A DNA stretch of 64,000 nt, from positions 1 through 64,000 of the forward strand of contig NZ_MVAD01000002.1 in NCBI RefSeq assembly GCF_002007115.1, given 5' to 3'. Made by a program: the position numbers and the translations under genes. The notes under the pieces were generated by a model that worked only from the letters and a program-made list of their open reading frames with translations, was not told the origin of the DNA and made no database searches. Of this stretch, positions 52,878-63,399 are shown one piece after another. The DNA comes from Massilia sp. KIM. Its GTDB lineage: Bacteria; Pseudomonadota; Gammaproteobacteria; Burkholderiales; Burkholderiaceae_D. Each line of letters opens with the position of its first letter. The stretch's first letter is position 1.

Positions 52878-53879
52878 ATGCAGAATTTTCTCGATCCCGC
52901 CATCCTGTTCTTCGCGGTCGGCATCCTGGCCGGCTGCCTCAAGTCCAATCTCGACATCCCGCAGCAGATCTCGCGTTTCCTCTCGCTCTACCTCTTGATG
53001 GCCCTGGGCCTGAAGGGCGGCTTCGCCCTCGCGCACTCGGGTTTCAGCGCCGAGGTCGTGGCCAGCCTGGGCTGCGCCATGCTGGTCGCCCTGTGCATCC
53101 CGCTGGCCGGCTACCAGCTGCTGCGTCGTGTGGTGTCGCCCTTCGACGCCGCGGCGGTGGCGGCCACCTATGGCTCGGTCAGCGCGGTCACCTTCATCAC
53201 CGCCAGCCAGTACCTGGACAACCAGCAGATCGCCTACGGCGGCCACATGGCGGCCGCGATGGCGCTGATGGAGTCGCCTGCGATCGTGGTCGCGGTGCTG
53301 TTGGCGAACACCCTGCGCCAGCCGGCGGTGGCGTCCGTGCAGGGCGGCGGCGCGCTGGCGCTGGCGGGCGGTCCCCAGCCCGCCCCCGCGCGCCTCGGGA
53401 AGATCCTGCACGAGTCCTTCACGGACGGCACCCAGCTCTTGCTGCTGGGCGCGATGCTGGTGGGCTTCCTGAGCGGCGACGCCGGCAAGGCAGCGATGGC
53501 TCCCTTCACCGTCGACCTGTTCAAGGGCATGCTGGCCTTCTTCCTGCTCGACATGGGCCTGCTCACCGCGCGCAACCTCGGCAAGCTGCGCGGCCAGTCG
53601 CCCTGGCTGATGGCCTATGCGGTGGGCGCCCCGGTGGTGCATGCGGCGCTGGCCCTGGGCCTGGCCCTGCTGTTCGGCCTCTCGGCCGGCAACGGGGCGC
53701 TCCTGATGATCCTTGCCGCCAGCGCATCCTACATCGCCGCGCCCGCCGTGGTGCGTTATGCGATCCCCGAGGCCAGCCCTTCGGTCTACTTCGGCATGTC
53801 GCTGGGCGTTACCTTCCCGATCAACATCCTGGTCGGGATTCCGGCCTACGTGGCGCTCGCCCTGGCCTTCCTCGGCTGA
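52878..53879 (+). CDS. sbtA: Sodium-dependent bicarbonate transporter, SbtA family
   Basis: A 333-aa membrane protein starting at ATG 52878 (MQNFLDPAIL). A start ten codons earlier is possible but lies in the promoter region. SbtA motifs are LFFAVGILAGCLKSNLDIP, LMALGLKGGFAL, FDAAAVAATYGSVSAVTF and ASASYIAAPAVVRYAIPEA. It probably imports bicarbonate with sodium, supplying carboxylases in a heterotroph. No SbtB gene is adjacent. Confidence 0.9.
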   Translation: MQNFLDPAILFFAVGILAGCLKSNLDIPQQISRFLSLYLLMALGLKGGFALAHSGFSAEVVASLGCAMLVALCIPLAGYQLLRRVVSPFDAAAVAATYGSVSAVTFITASQYLDNQQIAYGGHMAAAMALMESPAIVVAVLLANTLRQPAVASVQGGGALALAGGPQPAPARLGKILHESFTDGTQLLLLGAMLVGFLSGDAGKAAMAPFTVDLFKGMLAFFLLDMGLLTARNLGKLRGQSPWLMAYAVGAPVVHAALALGLALLFGLSAGNGALLMILAASASYIAAPAVVRYAIPEASPSVYFGMSLGVTFPINILVGIPAYVALALAFLG

Positions 53880-53923
53880 GCGGGCGCCCGGTCGCCAGCT
53901 TCCGCGCGCCGGCGCCCGTTTTC

Positions 53924-54670
53924 TCAGCGCTGGGCCAGCGCGGCATCCAATTGCTGGAACAGCGCGCGGTGCAGGTCGCGGCTGTGGGCGTTCATGTGGC
54001 GGCGGGCATGCGCGATTTCCTTCATCTCCCGCTCGAGCAGGACGGCGTCGCCGTTGCGGTGCGCCCACAGCGCCAGTTCGATCCGCGCCTCGATGCCGCC
54101 GAAGCGCTCCACCGTCTGTTCAAGCTGGGGACCGGCGTCGGCCTCGCGGCCGGCCGCCGCATAGGCGCGTCCAAGCGCCAGGCCGACCTCTTCCGGACGA
54201 AAGGACGGATGTCTTGCCTGCAGCGGCGCCAGCAGCGTGGCTGCCGCTTCCGGCTGGCCGTTGGCCGCCCGGGCGCGTGCGGCGCCCAGGATCACCTCCG
54301 GGTCGCTGGCGAACGGACCCTGCAAGCAGGCGTCATACTGGGCCATCGCCTCGGCTGTCTGGCCGGCTTCGAGCAGGGCTGCAGCAAGTCGCATCTGGTT
54401 GTGCGCGGTCGGCGTCAGGTCGAAGGCGCGCTGCGCCTCGCGCACTTCCCGGCCCGGGTCCAGGCTTTTCTGGATCGAGCGCCCGGCCATGCGCGCCTGG
54501 CGCTCGATGCGCGAGTGCGGCAGGAACACCACCGCGAAATACACGATGCTGCCAAGGATAGGGAAGGAAAACAGGATCAGCAGCCAGTACATGGGCCGTC
54601 CCGTGCGCATGGCATGGATCGCGAAGAAGATGGCGACGAGGAAGTGAAGTGCGAGTCCTATGAAGGGCAT
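53924..54670 (-). CDS. Membrane-anchored TPR-like protein of unknown function
   Basis: A 248-aa protein. Two N-terminal membrane segments (GLALHFLVAIFFAIHAM; YWLLILFSFPILGSIVYFAVVFL) resemble a PLDc_N-type module. The remainder is helical repeats with TPR-like spacing (NQMRLAAALLEAGQTAEAMAQYDACL; VGLALGRAYAAAGREADAGPQLEQTVERFG). Similar architectures are hypothetical proteins in many proteobacteria. It is convergent with sbtA. Confidence 0.8.
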   Translation of the reverse strand: MPFIGLALHFLVAIFFAIHAMRTGRPMYWLLILFSFPILGSIVYFAVVFLPHSRIERQARMAGRSIQKSLDPGREVREAQRAFDLTPTAHNQMRLAAALLEAGQTAEAMAQYDACLQGPFASDPEVILGAARARAANGQPEAAATLLAPLQARHPSFRPEEVGLALGRAYAAAGREADAGPQLEQTVERFGGIEARIELALWAHRNGDAVLLEREMKEIAHARRHMNAHSRDLHRALFQQLDAALAQR

Positions 54671-54801
54671 GGCGCGGTCCTGGGCTGGTGGTCGCGGAAG
54701 GCGCAGCCGCTTGGCCGCGCCACTGGACCGCCAATGTAGCGCCGAATGGCGTCGCGCTTGCTATCGAATTGTCACGGCCGGCGTCAATTCACCGTCGCGG
54801 C

Positions 54802-56862
54802 TCAGACCTTGAGGAATTCCTCGCGCCCGCCCAGCCAGCGCGCCAGGTGGGCGTCGACCACCGCCATGTTGTCCGGCGTTTCGTGCTGCAGCAGGTGCTG
54901 GGCCACGTCGCGCGCCCGCTCCACCAGCCATTGGTCGGTCTCCAGGTCGGCGAAGCGCAGCATGGCCTGGCCCGACTGGCGCGCGCCCAGGAATTCGCCG
55001 GGGCCGCGGATCTCCAGGTCGCGGCGCGCGATCTCGAAGCCGTCGGTGGTCTCGCGCATCGTCATCAGGCGCTGCTTGGCCACCTGCCCAAGAGGGCTCT
55101 GATACAGCAGCAGGCAGACGCTGGCCGCCGAGCCGCGGCCCACGCGCCCGCGCAGCTGGTGCAGCTGCGACAGGCCGAAGCGCTCGGCGTGCTCGATCAC
55201 CATCAGCGAGGCGTTCGGCACGTCCACCCCCACCTCGATCACGGTGGTGGCCACCAGTACGTGCACCTCGCCCGCCGCGAAGGCGTCCATCACCATCTGC
55301 TTCTCGGCCGGCTTCAGTCGGCCGTGCACCAGCCCCACCTGCAGGTCGGGCAGGGCCGCCGCCAGGGTTTCATAGGTCTCGGTCGCGGTCTGCAGTTGCA
55401 GCGCCTCCGATTCCTCGATCAGCGGACAGACCCAATAGACCTGGCGCCCCTCGAGCGCGGCCGCGTGCACGCGGTCGATCACCTCGTCGCGCCGGTTCTG
55501 GTCGATGGCGCGGGTGACGATCGGGCTGCGCCCCGGCGGCAGCTCGTCGATCACCGAGACCTCCAGGTCGGCGTAATAGGTCATGGCCAGGGTGCGCGGA
55601 ATCGGCGTGGCCGACATCATGAGCTGGTGCGGCACCAGCCCGTCGCTGCCCTTGTTGCGCAGGGTGAGGCGCTGGCCGACGCCGAAGCGGTGCTGCTCGT
55701 CCACGATCACCAGTCCCAGCTTCGCGAACTGCACCGTGTCCTGGATCAGGGCGTGGGTGCCGATCACCAGCTGCGCCTCGCCGGACTCGATCAGCTCGTA
55801 GGCCGCGGTCTTTTCCTTCTTCTTGAGGCTCCCGGTCAGCCAGGCCACTTTCACGCCCAGCGGCTCCATCCAGGCCGCGATCTTGCGGAAATGCTGCTCG
55901 GCCAGGATTTCGGTCGGCGCCATCAGCGCCGCCTGGTAGCCGCTGTCGATGGCCTGGGCGGCGGCCAGCGCCGACACCACGGTCTTGCCGCTGCCGACGT
56001 CGCCCTGCAGCAGGCGCTGCATCGGATAGCCTTCGCGCAGGTCGGCGCGGATCTCCTTGACCACGCGCTGCTGGGCATTGGTGAGCCTGAAGGGCAGGGC
56101 CTGCAGAAAGGCTTCCGACAGCGCGCCCACCGCGCGCAGGTGGGGCGCGCCCTTTTCGCGCCGCGCCTGCTGCGCGCGCTTGAGCGAGAGCTGCTGGGCA
56201 AGCAGCTCGTCGAACTTCATGCGCTCCCAGGCCGGGTGCGAGCGTTCGACGAGCGCATGCTCATCGACGTCCTTGGGCGGATAGTGCAGCAGCTTGACCG
56301 CCGGCGCGAAGTCCATCAGGCGCATGCGCGCGCGCACCGCCTCGGGCACGGTGTCGCTCCAGTCGATGCGGCGCATCGCGTCCGCGATCGCGCGCCGCAA
56401 AATGGTTTGCGACAGCCCTTCGCCGGCCGGATAGACCGGGGTGAGGGAAGTGGGCAGCGGCGCGCCCTCGTTGACCACCTTGTAGGTCGGGTGGACCATC
56501 TCGGCGCCGAAGAATCCGTGCTTGAGCTCGCCCCGCGCGCGCATCCTTACGCCCTCGGACAATTGCTTGACCTGGCTGCCGTAGAAGTTCATGAAGCGCA
56601 GCAGCAGCTCGCCCGTGTCGTCCTGGATGCTCACCAGGAGCTGGCGGCGCGGCTTGTAGGTGATTTCATTTTTGACCACGAGGCCTTCGACCTGCCAGGT
56701 CTGGCCGCCGCGCATGCAGGCTTCGCGAATCGGGACGATTTTCGTCTCGTCCTCGTAGCGCATCGGCAGGTGCAGCACCAGGTCCATGTCGGTGCGCAGT
56801 CCCAGCCGGGCGAGCTTGCTTTCGATGGTTTTGGGCGCGGATGTGGTGTTGGAAGCGGGCAT
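54802..56862 (-). CDS. recG: ATP-dependent DNA helicase RecG
   Basis: A 686-aa protein starting at ATG 56862 (MPASNTTSAP). The longer upstream frame is the antisense of queA. Domains: wedge (about 55-160), SF2 helicase 1 with Walker A LLQGDVGSGKTVV, VDEQHRFGVGQR and MSATPIPRTLA, then helicase 2 with HGRLKPAEKQMVM and HQLRGRVGRG. It remodels stalled replication forks and Holliday junctions. It is divergent from queA. Confidence 0.97.
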   Translation of the reverse strand: MPASNTTSAPKTIESKLARLGLRTDMDLVLHLPMRYEDETKIVPIREACMRGGQTWQVEGLVVKNEITYKPRRQLLVSIQDDTGELLLRFMNFYGSQVKQLSEGVRMRARGELKHGFFGAEMVHPTYKVVNEGAPLPTSLTPVYPAGEGLSQTILRRAIADAMRRIDWSDTVPEAVRARMRLMDFAPAVKLLHYPPKDVDEHALVERSHPAWERMKFDELLAQQLSLKRAQQARREKGAPHLRAVGALSEAFLQALPFRLTNAQQRVVKEIRADLREGYPMQRLLQGDVGSGKTVVSALAAAQAIDSGYQAALMAPTEILAEQHFRKIAAWMEPLGVKVAWLTGSLKKKEKTAAYELIESGEAQLVIGTHALIQDTVQFAKLGLVIVDEQHRFGVGQRLTLRNKGSDGLVPHQLMMSATPIPRTLAMTYYADLEVSVIDELPPGRSPIVTRAIDQNRRDEVIDRVHAAALEGRQVYWVCPLIEESEALQLQTATETYETLAAALPDLQVGLVHGRLKPAEKQMVMDAFAAGEVHVLVATTVIEVGVDVPNASLMVIEHAERFGLSQLHQLRGRVGRGSAASVCLLLYQSPLGQVAKQRLMTMRETTDGFEIARRDLEIRGPGEFLGARQSGQAMLRFADLETDQWLVERARDVAQHLLQHETPDNMAVVDAHLARWLGGREEFLKV

Positions 56863-56967
56863 AGTGCGGCAAATTGGCGCTTGCTGGCGTAAAATAGAGG
56901 GTTCGCCGCACGCGCTGGAGCCTATATTGTAAAGCTGGCAGCGCCCATTTTCCCAGAATTGAGAACA

Positions 56968-59138
<2,171 letters not shown>

Positions 59139-59198
59139 GCAGGGGAGAGCAAGGAAGCCGACAGCTCGCGGCGACTATTTCGGCCCTTGGCCTGCGCA

Positions 59199-59305
59199 CG
59201 TCATCCCGGCGAAGGCCGGGATCCAAGTTTTGCCCGCATCCCAGCTTCGTGTAAAAGGTAGTGGCGACGCGACGAACTTGGATCCCGGCCTTCGCCGGGA
59301 TGACG
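59199..59305. repeat. Dispersed inverted-repeat element between tgt and yajC
   Basis: A perfect 31-bp inverted repeat (arms 59199-59229 and 59275-59305) surrounds a 45-bp non-repeated core. Each arm is internally palindromic (ATCCCGGCGAAGGCCGGGAT). The 372-nt gene-free stretch 59139-59510 holds this element and, near its right end, the yajC promoter region. Confidence 0.92.
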
Positions 59306-59466
59306 TTTTTGGGCACGTAGTCAAAGGTGGCAGGGCCATCTGCACGCAGGATTTGGACAGCGAATGCGTATTGACACGAACCGGAATTATTTTTCCTTCA
59401 ACATCTTGCATTCCATTTAGCAAGACCTACATACCTCCAGATTGTCCCGCGCCAGTAAGCCGGTGC

Positions 59467-59505
59467 TAGAATACACCGCTTATTTTTTTAACTTCACAAT
59501 CGGAG
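59467..59505 (+). promoter_or_regulatory. yajC-secDF promoter -10 and ribosome-binding site that fixes the GTG start
   Basis: TAGAAT at 59467-59472 is a good -10 with a weak -35 candidate TTGTCC at 59442-59447. GGAG at 59502-59505 lies 5 nt before GTG 59511, selecting that codon over upstream in-frame starts that would lie inside the promoter. Confidence 0.55.
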
Positions 59506-59510
59506 TTCTT

Positions 59511-59843
59511 GTGTTCATTTCCAACGCGTACGCTCAAACTGCCACTGCCGCCGACCCCGGCCTGATGGGCAGCCTGACGACCTTCCTGCCGCTGATCCTG
59601 ATGTTCGTGGTCATGTACTTCCTCATGATCCGCCCTCAGCAGAAGCGCCAGCGTGAACTGAAGGCGATGATGGACGCGCTCACCAAGGGCGATGAAGTGG
59701 TGACCGCCGGCGGCATCGTCGGACGCGTCAGCAAGGTCACCGACAGCTACGTCACCCTCGAGGTGGCGCCCGGCACCGAAATCACGGTCCAGAAGAACGC
59801 CGTGACCACCCTGCTGCCGAAAGGCACCCTGAAAGCCCTGTAA
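59511..59843 (+). CDS. yajC: Preprotein translocase subunit YajC
   Basis: A 110-aa protein from GTG 59511 (VFISNAYAQT). A single membrane segment (FLPLILMFVVMYFLMIRPQQ) is followed by the YajC domain KRQRELKAMMDALTKGDEVVTAGGIVGRV. YajC joins SecDF in the accessory translocon complex. It precedes secD by 53 nt. Confidence 0.95.
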   Translation: MFISNAYAQTATAADPGLMGSLTTFLPLILMFVVMYFLMIRPQQKRQRELKAMMDALTKGDEVVTAGGIVGRVSKVTDSYVTLEVAPGTEITVQKNAVTTLLPKGTLKAL

Positions 59844-59896
59844 GCAAGCCTTGCGGCCCCTCGGGGCCGCAGCGCCCAACCGAACGCCGGAACACT

Positions 59897-61789
59897 ATGA
59901 ATCGCTATCCCGTCTGGAAATACTTACTGATCGTCATCGCGCTGCTGCTCGGCGCGCTGTACACGGCGCCTAACTACTTCGGCGAGTCGCCGGCCCTGCA
60001 GGTGACTTCCGGCCGCTCGACGGTCAATGTCACCAGCGCGACCGTGCCCCTGGTCGAGGATGCGCTCAAGCGCGCCGGCATTCCCACCACCGCCGTCAGC
60101 CTCGAAGGCAGCGGCCACAGCACCTCGGTGCGGGCCCGCTTCGCCGGCACCGACGAGCAGTTCCGCGCCAAGCTCGCGCTCGAGCGCGACCTGAACCGCG
60201 ACCAGGAAAACCCCGATTTCATCGTCACCGTCAACCTGGTGAAGAACACCCCGGCCTGGATGCAGGCGATCGGCGCGCTGCCGATGAACCTGGGCCTGGA
60301 CCTGCGCGGCGGCGTCCACTTCCTGCTGCAGGTCGACACCAAGGCCGTCCTCGACACCAAGGTCAAGGGCATCCAGGCCAGCGTGCGCAGCAACCTGCGC
60401 GACAAGAACGTGCGCCATGCCGGCATCGAACGCGTCGGCGACACCGTCGAAGTGCGCTTCCGCGACGCCGAGACCCGCGCAGCCGCCCGCAACGCCCTGG
60501 CCGCGCAGTCGAACGAACTGGCTTTCGCCGACGCCGCCGACGGCGCCGACCAGAAGCTGGTGATCACCCTCAAGCCGGACGCCCTCAAGCGCACCGTCGA
60601 AGACGGCGTGAAGCAGAACATCGTCACCCTGTCCAAGCGCATCAACGAACTGGGCACCACCGAGCCGATCATCCAGCAGCAGGGCGCCGACCGCATCGTG
60701 GTCCAGCTGCCGGGCGTGCAGGACGTGGCGCGCGCCAAGGACATCATCGGCCGCACCGCCACCCTCGAACTGCGCATGGTCGATTCGACCGTGACCCCGG
60801 GCACCGAACTGTCGGCCGCCATCCCGCTCAACTCGGAACTGTTCACCGAAGGCCGCGGCGCCCCGGTGGTGGTCTCGAAGGACGTCATCCTGACCGGCGA
60901 CTACATCTCGAGCGCCGTCGCCAGCTTCGACCAGAACCAGCAGCCGGCCGTCTCGCTCGACCTGAACGGCGACGGCGGCCGCCGCATCCGCCAGGCCACC
61001 CGCGACAACGTCGGCAAGCGCATGGCGATCCTGCTCAAGGAAAAGGGCAAGTACAGCGTGCTGTCGGCGCCGACCATCCAGAGCGAACTGGGCTCGACCT
61101 TCCAGATCACCAACATGGGCACCTCGGAAGACGCCAACGAGCTGGCGCTGCTGCTGCGCTCGGGCGCGCTGTCGGCGCCGATGGAATTCATCGAAGAGCG
61201 CGTGATCGGCCCGCAGCTGGGCGCCGAGAACATCGAGCGCGGCCTGTACTCCACCATCTGGGGCTTCGTGGCGATCGCGATCTTCATGATCGTCTACTAC
61301 CACCTGATGGGCTTCTTCAGCGCGCTGGCGCTGGCGGCCAACGTGCTGTTCCTGCTGGCCATCCTGTCGATGATGCAGATCACCCTGACCCTGCCGGGCA
61401 TCGCCGCGATCGCGCTGGCGCTGGGCATGGCGATCGACGCCAACGTGCTGATCAACGAGCGCATCCGTGAGGAACTGCGCGCCGGCGCGGCGCCGCAGGC
61501 GGCCATCTCGGCCGGCTTCAAGCACGCCTGGGACACCATCTTCGACTCCAACGTGACCACCCTGATCGTCGGCCTGGCGCTGCTGATCTTCGGTTCGGGC
61601 CCGGTGCGCGGCTTCGCCGTGGTGCACTGCCTGGGCATCCTGACCTCGATGTTCTCGGCGGTGTTCGTGGCGCGCGGCTTCGTCAACGCCTGGTACGGAC
61701 GCAAGAAGAAGCTGACCAAGATCTCGATCGGCACCGTGTGGGCGGAAGGCATCGCCTCGCCCAGCAAGAAACAAGCTACTCAGGACTAA
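59897..61789 (+). CDS. secD: Protein translocase subunit SecD
   Basis: A 630-aa membrane protein of the RND-like SecDF complex. It has an N-terminal segment WKYLLIVIALLLGALYTAPN, periplasmic P1 domain (GLDLRGGVHFLLQVD), the conserved head region, and six C-terminal membrane segments including LALGMAIDANVLINERIREE, the proton-path motif. It uses proton motive force to pull preproteins out of SecYEG. It ends 2 nt before secF. Confidence 0.97.
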   Translation: MNRYPVWKYLLIVIALLLGALYTAPNYFGESPALQVTSGRSTVNVTSATVPLVEDALKRAGIPTTAVSLEGSGHSTSVRARFAGTDEQFRAKLALERDLNRDQENPDFIVTVNLVKNTPAWMQAIGALPMNLGLDLRGGVHFLLQVDTKAVLDTKVKGIQASVRSNLRDKNVRHAGIERVGDTVEVRFRDAETRAAARNALAAQSNELAFADAADGADQKLVITLKPDALKRTVEDGVKQNIVTLSKRINELGTTEPIIQQQGADRIVVQLPGVQDVARAKDIIGRTATLELRMVDSTVTPGTELSAAIPLNSELFTEGRGAPVVVSKDVILTGDYISSAVASFDQNQQPAVSLDLNGDGGRRIRQATRDNVGKRMAILLKEKGKYSVLSAPTIQSELGSTFQITNMGTSEDANELALLLRSGALSAPMEFIEERVIGPQLGAENIERGLYSTIWGFVAIAIFMIVYYHLMGFFSALALAANVLFLLAILSMMQITLTLPGIAAIALALGMAIDANVLINERIREELRAGAAPQAAISAGFKHAWDTIFDSNVTTLIVGLALLIFGSGPVRGFAVVHCLGILTSMFSAVFVARGFVNAWYGRKKKLTKISIGTVWAEGIASPSKKQATQD

Positions 61790-61791
61790 CG

Positions 61792-62814
61792 ATGGAATTT
61801 TTCAAGATTAAGCGGGACATCCCGTTCATGCGCCACGCGTTGATCCTCAACGTGATCTCGGCGCTGACCTTCCTGGCGGCCGTGTTCTTCCTGGCGACCA
61901 AGGGCCTGCACTATTCGGTGGAGTTCACCGGCGGCACCGTGATGGAGCTGCGCTATCCGCATGCGGCCGACCAGGAAAAGATCCGCGCCACCCTGCGCAG
62001 CATCGGCTACGAGGCGCCCGAGGTGCAGAGCTTCGGCACCGCACAGAACGTCATGCTGCGCCTGCCCATCCAGCAGGGAAAGCCGGCGGCCGAGACCTCG
62101 ACCCGCGTGTTCAACGCGATCTGCGCCTCGGAGCAGGGCACGCCGAAGCAGTTCCAGACCACCACCGACAAGGGCGAGCAGGTCAGCCGCACCAGCTGCC
62201 TGAACGCCGCCGGCCAGGAAATGGTCAGCCTGCAGCGCGTCGAATTCGTCGGCCCGCAGGTCGGCGACGAGCTGGCCCAGAACGGCCTGAACGCGCTGCT
62301 GATGGTGGTGGTGGGCGTGGTCGCCTACCTGGCCATCCGCTTCGAGTGGAAGTTCGCGGTCGCGGCGATCATCGCCAACCTGCACGACGTGGTCATCATC
62401 CTCGGCTTCTTCGCCTTCTTCCAGTGGGAGTTCTCGCTCACGGTGCTGGCGGCGATCCTGGCGGTGTTGGGCTATTCGGTCAACGAGTCGGTCGTCATCT
62501 TCGACCGGATCCGCGAGATGTTCCGCAAGCAGCGCAAGATGACCGTCACCCAGGTGATCGACCATGCGATCACCAGCACCATCTCGCGCACCATCATCAC
62601 CCACGGTTCGACCCAGATGATGGTGCTGGCGATGCTGCTCTTCGGCGGCCATGCCCTGCATTACTTCGCCATCGCCCTGACCATCGGCATCCTGTTCGGT
62701 ATTTACTCCTCGGTGTTCGTGGCGGCGGCGATCGCCATGTACCTGGGCATCAAGCGTGAAGACCTGATCAAGCCGGTCAAGGAAAAGGACGAGACCGACG
62801 GCGCGGTCGTGTAA
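61792..62814 (+). CDS. secF: Protein translocase subunit SecF
   Basis: A 340-aa partner of SecD starting at ATG 61792 (MEFFKIKRDIP); an earlier start would lie inside secD. The FTGGTVMELRY segment, periplasmic P4 loop, and VLGYSVNESVVIFDRIRE with THGSTQMMVLAMLLFGG are characteristic. The periplasmic insert is somewhat longer than in E. coli (about residues 85-140). A terminator follows. Confidence 0.97.
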   Translation: MEFFKIKRDIPFMRHALILNVISALTFLAAVFFLATKGLHYSVEFTGGTVMELRYPHAADQEKIRATLRSIGYEAPEVQSFGTAQNVMLRLPIQQGKPAAETSTRVFNAICASEQGTPKQFQTTTDKGEQVSRTSCLNAAGQEMVSLQRVEFVGPQVGDELAQNGLNALLMVVVGVVAYLAIRFEWKFAVAAIIANLHDVVIILGFFAFFQWEFSLTVLAAILAVLGYSVNESVVIFDRIREMFRKQRKMTVTQVIDHAITSTISRTIITHGSTQMMVLAMLLFGGHALHYFAIALTIGILFGIYSSVFVAAAIAMYLGIKREDLIKPVKEKDETDGAVV

Positions 62815-62833
62815 GCACGGCGCCTGGCCTCAG

Positions 62834-62869
62834 GATGCCGCCCGGCCCAGCCGCGGCGGCATTTTTTTC
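62834..62869 (+). terminator. Intrinsic terminator of the yajC-secDF operon
   Basis: ATGCCGCC-N12-GGCGGCAT at 62835-62862 forms an 8-bp stem followed by TTTTTTT. It lies 20 nt after the secF stop and isolates the operon from the downstream small-RNA cassettes. Confidence 0.85.
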
Positions 62870-62947
62870 GTCCAGCATAATGACATCCTTGCATTTATGT
62901 GCGCCAGCGTACAGAGTGTCTGGAGCCCAACCGTCTATAGTGGACCC

Positions 62948-63007
62948 GTCTCTTTCAGGACATCCCTAGTTTTGGACTTTGCCCGCTCACGAAGCGGGCA
63001 TTTTTTT
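62948..63007 (+). ncRNA. Tandem small RNA, copy 1
   Basis: About 60 nt from GTCTCTTTCAGG to a terminator (GCCCGCT-N5-AGCGGGC, then ATTTTTTT). The first 32 nt, ending TTTTGGACTT, are identical in all three copies. A -10 box TATAGT lies at 62936-62941, 12 nt before the conserved start, and a CAGCGTACAGAG box lies at 62905-62916. The 5' part is CU-rich and predicted unstructured, as in seed regions of antisense RNAs. It contains two GGA trinucleotides. No reading frame is conserved among the copies. Confidence 0.8.
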
Positions 63008-63113
63008 GCGCGAGCTCAGACACTTGGTTCGCCGATGTGGCGAAAAGCGACAATCCTTCCATAGTGTGAAACAGCGCACGGAGCGGGGTGGGAGGCGGAC
63101 CTATACTGAGCTC

Positions 63114-63177
63114 GTCTCTTTCAGGACATCCCTAGTTTTGGACTTCACCCGCTCCCGCAAGGAGCGGGTTTTTTTTT
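63114..63177 (+). ncRNA. Tandem small RNA, copy 2
   Basis: Same 32-nt core as the other copies from 63114, then a longer terminator stem (ACCCGCTCC-CGCAA-GGAGCGGGT) and eight or more T. The -10 is TATACT at 63102-63107. The upstream box CAGCGCACGGAG lies at 63072-63083, 42 nt before the core. The stem sequence differs from copies 1 and 3 by compensated changes (ACCC/GGGT versus GCCC/GGGC), which supports selection for structure. Confidence 0.8.
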
Positions 63178-63273
63178 GCCGCCATCGAGCGCGCCCGGAT
63201 AAAAACGCCACATGCGGCGTCCAGTGTGAAGCAGCGCACGGAGTTGCCCCGCAACCGGCCCCACAATGGACCT

Positions 63274-63336
63274 GTCTCTTTCAGGACATCCCTAGTTTTG
63301 GACTTTGCCCGCTCCCAGGAGCGGGCATTTTTTTTT
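63274..63336 (+). ncRNA. Tandem small RNA, copy 3
   Basis: Same 32-nt core from 63274, with terminator GCCCGCTC-CCAG-GAGCGGGC and a run of nine T. The -10 is CACAAT at 63262-63267, weaker than in copies 1 and 2. The upstream block AGTGTGAAGCAGCGCACGGAG at 63223-63243 matches copy 2 nearly perfectly. It is followed closely by the convergent terminator of the minus-strand gene. Confidence 0.8.
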
Positions 63337-63340
63337 CATG

Positions 63341-63375
63341 AAAAAGGCCCCTCGGCCACGCGGGCGGAGGGGCCT
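63341..63375 (-). terminator. Intrinsic terminator of the minus-strand gene at the window end
   Basis: On the minus strand AGGCCCCTC-N13-GAGGGGCCT forms a 9-bp stem at 63375-63345, followed by TTTTT. It lies 24 nt past the stop codon of the gene that runs off the window. Confidence 0.85.
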
Positions 63376-63399
63376 GGGCGCGGGGTGCGCCGCGAAGGC

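Noticed and set aside
63114..63336. CsrA-sponge (RsmY/CsrB-like) interpretation of the small RNAs
   Set aside because: Only two GGA motifs are present per RNA and they are not clearly in hairpin loops, so the evidence is too weak to call.
62979..63341. 120-codon open frame across the small RNAs
   Set aside because: It spans two terminators and promoters, and its frame is not kept among the three copies.
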